A stretch of 6,536 nt of DNA from an uncultured Planctomycetaceae bacterium (lineage in GTDB: Bacteria > Planctomycetota > Planctomycetia > Pirellulales > Pirellulaceae). The position numbers were made by a program, and so were the translations under genes. The notes beneath the pieces are model-generated. The model saw nothing but the letters and a program-made list of their open reading frames with translations, was not told where the DNA came from and did not search any database. Below are positions 1-5,395 of this stretch, one piece after another (position 1 is the stretch's first letter; each line of letters starts with the position of its first letter). The stretch is taken from the NCBI GenBank assembly GCA_903927685.1, contig CAIYOB010000999.1:1-6536 (forward strand), written 5' to 3'.

Positions 1-477
1 ATCGTCGCACAGGCACCCGCAGAAGGTGCACACCACATTGTGGTGGACGACCGTGCCCGCGTTGCTCGCAACGACTGCTTCGCTGGCCGCGGCCAGATTC
101 GTGGCCTCGGACATCTTGAGGCCGCCGGTCCCGGCTCCCTCGCAGGCCCGGATGGTCACCGGCTGCCGCTTCCAGTCCGGCACGCCGGTGCCGTCGGTGT
201 GCGCCCCGCTGAACAGCTGATTGGCGACCGGTCCGAGGGGCAGGAAGAAGGTTCTGCGGGGCACATCGGCCGGCTGGCACGTGACCGTCACCTCGCCGTA
301 GGGGCTCGCCATACGGACCGGCTGCCCCTCGGACACCGCCAGCTCCTGCATGTCGTCGGGGTTGATCCGCAAGGAGGAGATCTCAAGCCCGTACTCGGGG
401 CTCAACTTGCTGGTCATCATTTCAGCGCCCTGCTTGGCACTCCGCACGGTGACCAGCAGGCCGGATATGCCGCCCAT
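1..477 (-). CDS. FwdD-FwdB-like fused formylmethanofuran dehydrogenase subunit (3'-truncated by window edge)
   Basis: This frame is open for 159 codons from ATG 477 to base 1 and runs off the window. Residues about 5-112 resemble FwdD/FmdD, the small molybdopterin-dinucleotide-binding subunit of formylmethanofuran dehydrogenase: KLSPEYG at 24-30, then DDMQELAVSEGQPV, YGEVTV, and the cofactor-binding region LPLGPVAN...TGVPDWK at 79-103. After a low-complexity Ala/Ser linker (about 113-143) comes HNVVCTFCGCLCDD (146-159). This matches the extreme N-terminus of FwdB, the catalytic Mo/W subunit, where C-x2-C-x3-C (C150, C153, C157) helps bind a 4Fe-4S cluster. No stop separates the two parts, so they appear fused, with D in front of B. 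An internal in-frame ATG at 114 has no clear Shine-Dalgarno (SD), so separate translation of B is less likely. The start at 477 is set by AAGGAG seven bases upstream. The gene lies 77 nt after modC, consistent with a Mo/W enzyme fed by that transporter. The family assignment is strong; the exact substrate and the rest of the protein are unseen. Confidence 0.85.
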   Translation of the reverse strand, partial: MGGISGLLVTVRSAKQGAEMMTSKLSPEYGLEISSLRINPDDMQELAVSEGQPVRMASPYGEVTVTCQPADVPRRTFFLPLGPVANQLFSGAHTDGTGVPDWKRQPVTIRACEGAGTGGLKMSEATNLAAASEAVVASNAGTVVHHNVVCTFCGCLCDD

Positions 478-484
478 GCATCTT

Positions 485-490
485 CTCCTT
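485..490 (-). promoter_or_regulatory. Shine-Dalgarno for the FwdD-FwdB-like gene
   Basis: AAGGAG on the minus strand lies seven bases before ATG 477. A second ATG at 481 is only three bases away and its frame stops within about 20 codons. The site therefore selects 477 as the start. Confidence 0.7.
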
Positions 491-524
491 AACTGACTAG
501 TGGGAAATTCGGTTTCCACCGACA

Positions 525-540
525 GGGCTGATTCTAGCCC
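525..540 (-). other. Small stem-loop in the modC to fwd gap
   Basis: GGGCT and AGCCC form a perfect 5-bp stem around a 6-nt loop, 14 nt after the modC stop. An imperfect dyad follows nearer the next gene (about 502-519; GTGGAAA against TTTCCCAC with one bulge). There is no following T-run, so it does not look like an intrinsic terminator. It could be an mRNA processing or attenuation element, or chance in GC-rich DNA. Confidence 0.25.
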
Positions 541-554
541 GAGGGACCGTCGAT

Positions 555-1238
555 TCAAGGGGCCAAGCGGCTCAGCATTTCCTCGGGAGGTCCGACGGTC
601 GCCAGCGATCCCCGATGGATCGCTACGACCCACTGGGCGGCGCGGCGAACTTCGGCCTGAGCGTGGGTCACATAGATTGCCGGGATGTTCCATTCGGCTA
701 CGGCCCGCTCCAGGTACGTCAGGATCTTCAGCTTCAGCGGTGCGTCGAGCGAGGCGAGCGGTTCGTCCATCAAGAGGATCTCGGGACCGCTCAAGAGCGC
801 CCGTCCCAAGGCAACCCGCTGCCGCTCGCCTCCCGAAAGATTGCGGGGATAGCGTGTCAGCAACTGGCCGATCTCCAACACTTCGACCACGCGGGCGAAA
901 TCGACCATTCTGCGTCGGCGGCGGTGCCTGACGCCGTACCGCAGATTCCGTTCGACGGTCAGATGCGGAAACAGCAGCGAGTCCTGGTAGACGACGCCCA
1001 CATGCCGCTTCTCCGGCGGCAGGCAGACCCTGCGAGCCGTGTCCAGCAACACTTCGTCGCCCAGCATGCTGCGCCCTTGCCGGGGCCGCACGATCCCGGC
1101 GATCATCGCCAGGATGCTGGATTTTCCGCTGCCGGACGGGCCGAACAGGGCCGTGAAGCGGTGGTTCACCTGGAAGGCGAGCCCCAGCTGGAACCCACTC
1201 GGATACTGGTGCTGGCATTCGAAGCTAAGCAACGTCAT
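555..1238 (-). CDS. modC: Molybdate/tungstate ABC transporter ATP-binding protein ModC
   Basis: This is a cytoplasmic ATPase that drives oxyanion import through ModB; 227 aa. All ABC elements are present: Walker A GPSGSGKSS (33-41), Q-loop Gln in VVYQDS (about 85), signature LSGGERQ (134-140), Walker B ILLMDEP (154-160), D-loop SLD, and the switch His in YVTHAQ (192). The protein ends just after the nucleotide-binding core. It therefore lacks the C-terminal MOP/TOBE oxyanion-binding domain that makes E. coli ModC about 350 aa. ATG 1238 is chosen because MTLLSFECQHQ gives the normal N-terminus; the same frame extends to 1430, but that would overlap modB by about 200 nt and adds no conserved sequence. 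The chosen start overlaps modB by 14 nt, implying translational coupling. A run of five or more arginines sits at 106-110. Assignment to ModC rather than another oxyanion importer rests mainly on the adjacent modA and modB. Confidence 0.92.
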   Translation of the reverse strand: MTLLSFECQHQYPSGFQLGLAFQVNHRFTALFGPSGSGKSSILAMIAGIVRPRQGRSMLGDEVLLDTARRVCLPPEKRHVGVVYQDSLLFPHLTVERNLRYGVRHRRRRRMVDFARVVEVLEIGQLLTRYPRNLSGGERQRVALGRALLSGPEILLMDEPLASLDAPLKLKILTYLERAVAEWNIPAIYVTHAQAEVRRAAQWVVAIHRGSLATVGPPEEMLSRLAP

Positions 1239-1944
1239 GGGAGGTGCGTCTCCGCTCCAGGAACTCGCTGACGACCAGGGCGCCGCAGGCCAAGAGGATC
1301 GATAACCCAACCAGCCGCCAGGATTGCTCTCCCCCGTCCGGGCGATTGGTCCACATGTAGATGGCCAGCGGAATGGTCCGTGTCTGCCCCTCGATATTCC
1401 CCGCGACCATAATCGTCGCCCCGAATTCACCCAGGCTGCGGGCGAACCCCAAGGTCCACGCCGCGATCAGGCCGCGTTGCGCCAAGGGCAAGGAGACCGT
1501 CAAGAACGCCGCACAAGGACCGGCTCCCAGCCCTCGCGCGGCCAGCTCCAGCCGCGGATCCACGCCCTGGAATGCCAGTCGAGTCGCGCGGACCATCAAC
1601 GGGAAACTCATCACGGTCGACGCCAGAGCAGCGCCCCACCAGGTGAACACAATCCGCCAACCGAACCAAGCTTCCAGCAGCGACCCAATCGGACCACGGG
1701 GCGCCAGGCACACCAACAACAGGTAGCCTGTGACGACGGGCGGCAAGACGAGCGGCAGGTTGACGACGACCTCGACGAGCCACTTGCCCACGAAGGACGC
1801 GCGGGCCAGAAGGTACCCCACGGCGACGGCCCACGGCAATCCCGCCAGCGCCGCACAAACCGCGACCTGCAGGCTCAGGCGTAACGCCGACCACTCCTCG
1901 CCCGTCAACAGATCAACCACGAATCGCTCCCTTGCGTAAGCCAT
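1225..1944 (-). CDS. modB: Molybdate ABC transporter permease ModB
   Basis: This inner-membrane permease of 239 aa is the usual ModB length. It shows several hydrophobic spans (about 22-47, 57-80, 99-121, 149-180, 210-228). Family-specific stretches include NLPLVLPPVVTGYLLLV (62-78), VMSFPLMVRATRLAF (111-125), the EAA loop ELAARGLGAG followed by LP (133-153), which docks on ModC, and FARSLGEFGATIMVAGNI (167-184), followed by QTRTIPLAIY. The N-terminal DLLTGEEWSALRLSL also aligns with ordinary ModB starts, supporting ATG 1944. No Shine-Dalgarno is visible before it; a 16-bp palindrome lies just upstream instead. The gene follows modA by 36 nt and overlaps modC by 14 nt, so the three are surely one transport unit. 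Tungstate as an alternative cargo cannot be excluded. Confidence 0.95.
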   Translation of the reverse strand: MAYARERFVVDLLTGEEWSALRLSLQVAVCAALAGLPWAVAVGYLLARASFVGKWLVEVVVNLPLVLPPVVTGYLLLVCLAPRGPIGSLLEAWFGWRIVFTWWGAALASTVMSFPLMVRATRLAFQGVDPRLELAARGLGAGPCAAFLTVSLPLAQRGLIAAWTLGFARSLGEFGATIMVAGNIEGQTRTIPLAIYMWTNRPDGGEQSWRLVGLSILLACGALVVSEFLERRRTSHDVA

Positions 1945-1954
1945 TTGCAGATCA

Positions 1955-1970
1955 CGGCGCGGCCGCGCCG
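1955..1970. repeat. 16-bp perfect palindrome between modA and modB
   Basis: CGGCGCGGCCGCGCCG is its own reverse complement and sits in the 36-nt modA-modB gap, 11 bases before the modB start. As RNA it can fold into a 6-bp all-GC stem with a GGCC loop. It could protect the modA message 3' end or tune modB translation, or it may be a chance GC-rich palindrome. No T-run follows. Confidence 0.45.
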
Positions 1971-1980
1971 GGCCATTGCT

Positions 1981-2787
1981 CTAGGGCGCAGGCTTGGGCT
2001 CTGGTTCGAGAACCGCGAACCCGTACTTCCGGAAAACGGCGACGGCCGCGGACGACCGCAGGTACTCGTAGAACTGCACGGCCGCCGGCTTCTGCGCTCC
2101 CTGCGACAGCAGCACGAGCGGGTAGCGAATCGGACTGCTGAGCCGCGGCGGGATTTCGAGAGCCATCTTCACTTTCTTACTGAGGGCCGCATCGGTGGCA
2201 TAGACAATCCCCGCCTCCGCCGCGCCCGTCTCGACAAAAGCCAGCGTGTGGCGCACATCGTCCGCCGAGACGACGTTTCCTTGTAGCCGCTCCCACAGTC
2301 GCAGCTCCGTAAGAGCCTCCCTGGCGTACTTCCCCGCCGGGACGCCGTCGGGGTCGCCCAGCGCCAAGTGCTTGATCTCCGCCGCAATCAGATCCTCAAC
2401 TCGTTGCACCCGAAGTTGGGAATCGGCCGGAACGACGATCACCAGCCGGTTGGTCAACAGATTCTGCTGGCGGGAGACCAGCCTTTGCTTGGTCAAGTAC
2501 TCGGCCCACTTCTCATCCGCAGAGAGGAAGACGTCGGCATTCGCGCCGTTCACGATCTGCTGGGCGAGTGTTCCCGACGAGGCGTAACTGGATTGCACCC
2601 GGACGCCGGTCCGCTGCTGAAATGCCTGCCGGATCTCGTCCATCGCGTTGGTGGTGCTGGCCGCGGCAAACACCAGAACCGCTTCTTGCCCGGGCGAATC
2701 GCGCTGGCCGAACACGCTCGAACTCGTGACCGAGAGTGCAAGCAACCCGATCGCGAACCTCCGCGCCAGCGTGATTGTCGGCTTCAT
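1981..2787 (-). CDS. modA: Molybdate-binding periplasmic protein ModA
   Basis: This is the high-affinity oxyanion-binding protein that delivers molybdate (and commonly tungstate) to ModBC. It has 268 aa. Residues 1-28 are a Sec signal peptide with a basic start, the hydrophobic core IGLLALSV and a small-residue end near FGQ; there is no lipobox cysteine. The mature protein carries ModA landmarks: VFAAASTTNAMDEI (39-52) with the first ligand serine, SSGTLAQQIVNGANADVFLSA (70-90) with the second, NRLVIVVP (113-120), LGDPDGVPAGKYAREAL (143-159) and VETGAAEAGIVYATDA (185-200), with the tyrosine expected at the oxyanion site. ATG 2787 is preferred over GTG 2790 because GGAG lies seven bases before the ATG. 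It is 32 nt downstream of the methylase gene and 36 nt upstream of modB. The C-terminus ends in a short Glu/Pro/Lys tail. Sequence alone does not separate molybdate from tungstate preference. Confidence 0.95.
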   Translation of the reverse strand: MKPTITLARRFAIGLLALSVTSSSVFGQRDSPGQEAVLVFAAASTTNAMDEIRQAFQQRTGVRVQSSYASSGTLAQQIVNGANADVFLSADEKWAEYLTKQRLVSRQQNLLTNRLVIVVPADSQLRVQRVEDLIAAEIKHLALGDPDGVPAGKYAREALTELRLWERLQGNVVSADDVRHTLAFVETGAAEAGIVYATDAALSKKVKMALEIPPRLSSPIRYPLVLLSQGAQKPAAVQFYEYLRSSAAVAVFRKYGFAVLEPEPKPAP

Positions 2788-2794
2788 CACACGT

Positions 2795-2798
2795 CTCC
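2795..2798 (-). promoter_or_regulatory. Shine-Dalgarno that fixes the modA start
   Basis: GGAG on the minus strand lies seven bases before ATG 2787 but only four before the in-frame GTG at 2790. This favours the ATG. Confidence 0.55.
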
Positions 2799-2819
2799 AT
2801 GAGGTGAAAGATTAGGACT

Positions 2820-4181
2820 TCAGGTCCCGGCGCAGCACCGGGGGGCGGCAGCGATCCCGTCGCCCACGTACACCAGGTAAAGCTGAGGCAGTTTTTCGCT
2901 CCCCAGCATGTCCTCGATGGTGCCCAGGGTCCCACGCACGACGCGCTCAGCCGGATAGCTGACATCGCAAACGATCGCGATTGGCGTGTCCGCGGCATAG
3001 CGTTCTCGGAGCTTGGGCAGCAGCTCTTGGAACTTCGTACGATGGGTGAACAACACCAAAGTACTCCGTAGCCGCCGGTTCGCATCGGCTGTCCCCAATT
3101 CGGTTCCCGAGGAGATCAGCAGCGAGCCCAGTCCCACGACGGGCTGTTGCAGGGCGGCATTGCCGGCATTGAACGAGCTGATTCCCGGAACGACCGTCAC
3201 CCGGCACTCGGCGAACTGCTGCGGGACCCAACCCCAGGGGCTGAACAAGAGCGGATCGCCGTTGTCTGCGAACACGACGGTCTTTCCCGCGACCACCATT
3301 TCCTGGACGCGCTGCTTCAACTTGGCCAATTCGGCGTTCGTCTGGATCACCTGTTCGCGCAGTTCCCCCTCGAAGTCTGCAGGCTTCGCGCCGCAATACT
3401 GACCGCCCCGCAGCAGAGGCGAAGCCACTTCGACCACGCCCGGTCGGACAAAATCGGCCAGTTCGTCCTTCATCCAACTGTAGCAGAACACGACGTCGGC
3501 CTGCCGCAGCAGTTGCGCGGCCTTGACCGAGATCAGGGCGGGATCGCCCGGCCCGGTCCCCACCAGAAACACGCGTCCTTGGCTGTCGGTTGGTGCCTGC
3601 AGCGGGGTGGTCGGCATATCGGCGGGCAGGAACGGCGAGGCGGTTCCCGCCTGGACCAGAATCCGTGTCACCTGGCGAATCCAGCGATCGTAACGTTTCG
3701 TGCCCGGCACGATCACCTGGTACGGTGCGGCCTTCGCCGCCAACGGCCGGCCATCGACACGGTCAGCCAACAGCACCTGTCGGCCGCCCGAGCCGGGATC
3801 GATTTCGGCGGTCGAGAACGCGACCTGGTAACCGTCCGCGGCCTCGACCAGCACGTACGCGGTGCGCAGTGCCGCCAGCGGCCTGGTGGGCGTCTCCGGG
3901 TCCTCGAACTGAACGCCTGTGGCGCGCAGCACTTCGTGCAGCAAGACGCCTTCGTACACCGCGTCCTGCTCGCTGTGCGGAAGCTTGTCCCGGACCGTGG
4001 CACGGGGCAGCTTGGCAAATTCGTCGGCGGCAAGCGTGAGAGACTTGCCGGCCAGGTTGCGCACGATCAACGTGCGCAGGCTCGGTGCGTGAGCCGCAGC
4101 CGGCGGCGCAGGTTCAGCCCCCCAGGCCGATACGGCGCACAAGGACATAACGGCCAATAGCAATCGGCAGCGGCGAAGCAT
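2820..4181 (-). CDS. Exported fusion: sulfite-oxidase-fold-like domain plus CbiF/CobM-like tetrapyrrole methylase
   Basis: This is a 453-aa two-domain protein. Residues 1-22 look like a Sec signal peptide (MLRRCRLLLAVMSLCAVSAWGA). Residues about 35-177 resemble the small molybdopterin-oxidoreductase (sulfite-oxidase-fold) domain: LAADEFAKLPRATV, YEGVLLHEVL, VEAADGYQVAFSTAEID, VLLADRVDGRPL and RWIRQVTRILV. This part has no cysteine, so the usual Mo-ligand Cys is missing and it is probably not a redox enzyme. Residues 203-440 form a tetrapyrrole methylase of precorrin-4 C11-methyltransferase type: VFLVGTGPGDP (204-214), ADVVFCY, DNGDPLLFSPWGW (306-318), VVPGISSFNAGNAAL (330-344) and YPAERVVRGTLGTIEDM (409-425). 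ATG 4181 is supported by GGAAGGG upstream (AAGGG seven bases away). It is the first gene before modA (32 nt gap), suggesting a role in Mo/W handling. An S-adenosylmethionine enzyme behind a signal peptide is odd, because the methyl donor is cytosolic. No other cobalamin genes are present. The substrate is unknown. Confidence 0.82.
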   Translation of the reverse strand: MLRRCRLLLAVMSLCAVSAWGAEPAPPAAAHAPSLRTLIVRNLAGKSLTLAADEFAKLPRATVRDKLPHSEQDAVYEGVLLHEVLRATGVQFEDPETPTRPLAALRTAYVLVEAADGYQVAFSTAEIDPGSGGRQVLLADRVDGRPLAAKAAPYQVIVPGTKRYDRWIRQVTRILVQAGTASPFLPADMPTTPLQAPTDSQGRVFLVGTGPGDPALISVKAAQLLRQADVVFCYSWMKDELADFVRPGVVEVASPLLRGGQYCGAKPADFEGELREQVIQTNAELAKLKQRVQEMVVAGKTVVFADNGDPLLFSPWGWVPQQFAECRVTVVPGISSFNAGNAALQQPVVGLGSLLISSGTELGTADANRRLRSTLVLFTHRTKFQELLPKLRERYAADTPIAIVCDVSYPAERVVRGTLGTIEDMLGSEKLPQLYLVYVGDGIAAAPRCCAGT

Positions 4182-4274
4182 GTGAATTCCCTTCCAGAAA
4201 CGGGATGTGAAGCGGTGAAGAAGGCGATTACCGGACGTTCACCGGCGGTGTGGCCGGCCTCCCGGGCGTGCGGG

Positions 4275-5339
4275 TTACGGTGGGGACGCGATTTCACCTC
4301 CGGCTCGCGTGCTCAAGGCCCGATACACGGTCGGATCGATCGAGTCGGCAAGCATCCGCATCGAGCCGTCGACGAGCGCGAAATTGGCGCCTCCAGGATG
4401 CAGGCTGCCGAAGGCGCTAGTCCGTAGGCACGCGCAAGTGTTCCAGATCTGACTGGCGTCGGCCCGGTAGTTGATCGGGGCCGCCGTCGTCATCGTGGCG
4501 TCGACGATCGCCAGTCCGGCGGCGGAATGCCAGAAACCGTATTGTCCGATCACCTGCTGGCCGCCGTTCGCGGCCGCCAGCGTGTCGAAGACCGGGTCCA
4601 CATGGCTCCGTTCCCCGAATAACAGCGTGCTGCTCGTTCCGTCGATCACGTCGGCCATTCGAATCGACTCCTGTCCGGCGACGGGAGCCGAATTGGGGCC
4701 CGTCTCAATGAAAATGCCGTCCGTGCTCTGGGCCATTACGGTCTTGCAGTAGCCATAGAAGCGATAGTACGTCCCGCCCGTCCCGCCGTTGCCGCCGTAG
4801 CTTGTCACGCCGTAGTTGTAGGACGGGGTTCCCTGGGGCACGGGATTCTGCGGGATCACGTCCGACGGACAAACGATCAGTGGCAGCACCGTGCCGGCCA
4901 GGCCATTGACGATGTTGACATACGGGTCATTGGGATCCAGCTCGTTCTTGAGATTCGACTGCTCCATCTCGTTGAGGAGGAAGACGAGAAGCGCCGTCGC
5001 GCGGCTCTTCGGTGCCGTGGCAAACGTCTTCGCGAGCGTTCCCGGGGGGAAAGAGCGGAGCCGGTCGTGGTAGTTCTGTGCGCCTAGCGCGAGTTGTTTC
5101 AAGTTGTTGCCGCACTGCGTGCGCCGGGCCGCCTCCCGCGCCGCCTGGATGGCCGGAAGCAGCAAGGCCACCAGCACGCCGATAATCGCGATCACCACGA
5201 GCAATTCCACCAAGGTAAAACCAACGCGGCATGCGGCTGGAACCGAATGAATCGTCGTCGTTGAACAGGAGGGAACAGAGAGAACGGAGTCACGGCATTC
5301 TCTCGGTTGTCTCCGTTTTGCTGATTTCAGACCCCACAT
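4275..5339 (-). CDS. DUF1559 prepilin-like protein (planctomycete type)
   Basis: A 354-aa member of the large planctomycete DUF1559 family. The type IV prepilin-like signature is G40 followed by [20 protein letters not shown], with Glu at +5 and a membrane helix at about 41-62; cleavage is expected after G40. Next comes the conserved [20 protein letters not shown] stretch, then a Gly/Tyr-rich middle, [13 protein letters not shown] (232-244), and the C-terminal H-x9-DG motif [13 protein letters not shown] (314-326). Such proteins are thought to be membrane-anchored, surface or periplasmic pseudopilins of unknown function, with many paralogues per genome. ATG 5339 is preceded by GGAGG at a 7-nt spacing. 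However, the resulting 40-residue leader is unusually long, is encoded by repeat-like DNA, and overlaps an ATG at 5232 that would give a typical short leader if one base were removed. It sits between the regulator and the Mo genes, 56 nt and 93 nt away. A functional link to molybdenum is unproven. Confidence 0.9.
   Translation of the reverse strand: MWGLKSAKRRQPRECRDSVLSVPSCSTTTIHSVPAACRVGFTLVELLVVIAIIGVLVALLLPAIQAAREAARRTQCGNNLKQLALGAQNYHDRLRSFPPGTLAKTFATAPKSRATALLVFLLNEMEQSNLKNELDPNDPYVNIVNGLAGTVLPLIVCPSDVIPQNPVPQGTPSYNYGVTSYGGNGGTGGTYYRFYGYCKTVMAQSTDGIFIETGPNSAPVAGQESIRMADVIDGTSSTLLFGERSHVDPVFDTLAAANGGQQVIGQYGFWHSAAGLAIVDATMTTAAPINYRADASQIWNTCACLRTSAFGSLHPGGANFALVDGSMRMLADSIDPTVYRALSTRAGGEIASPP
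5261..5317. repeat. Purine-rich repeat-like segment with 7-bp inverted arms inside the DUF1559 leader
   Basis: The plus strand reads TTGAACAGGAGGGAACAGAG followed by AGAACGGAG. AACGGAG at 5283-5289 is inverted as CTCCGTT at 5311-5317. From memory, similar AACAGGAGG-AACAGAG strings recur in non-coding DNA of planctomycete and other environmental genomes. Only one copy is in this window, so repeat status is inferred. It would be translated as part of the DUF1559 leader if ATG 5339 is used. Confidence 0.35.
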
Positions 5340-5346
5340 ACATGCT

Positions 5347-5351
5347 CCTCC
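5347..5351 (-). promoter_or_regulatory. Shine-Dalgarno for the DUF1559 gene
   Basis: GGAGG on the minus strand lies seven bases before ATG 5339, within a longer GGAGGAG. It supports the long-leader start, against a frame-shifted start at 5232. Confidence 0.55.
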
Positions 5352-5395
5352 ATCTCAGGACTAGTCATCAAAGAACAATGGCCTCGCAGCGCGGC

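Noticed and set aside
40..492. 150-codon plus-strand open frame at the window start
   Set aside because: It is antisense to the FwdD-FwdB-like frame, which has convincing family motifs and a good ribosome-binding site.
478..554. Moco-type riboswitch before the fwd gene
   Set aside because: The gap is only 77 nt and I see no arrangement matching the multi-stem Moco motif; only simple dyads are visible.
1239..1430. N-terminal extension of the modC frame to ATG 1430
   Set aside because: It would overlap modB by about 200 nt, and its 64 residues have no ABC-like content. The normal ModC N-terminus begins at ATG 1238.
3147..4160. 337-codon plus-strand open frame opposite the methylase fusion
   Set aside because: Same reasoning: low-quality composition, no motifs, and fully covered by a well-supported minus-strand gene.
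2820..4181. Assignment of the methylase as cobalamin-pathway CobM/CbiF
   Set aside because: The signal peptide, the extra N-terminal domain and the absence of any other cobalamin gene nearby argue against giving it that name or symbol, although the catalytic fold is clearly related.
4182..4274. Intrinsic terminator after the DUF1559 gene
   Set aside because: Only weak GC-rich self-complementary pieces (for example CACC-GCC-GGTG) occur, with no following T-run on the transcribed strand.
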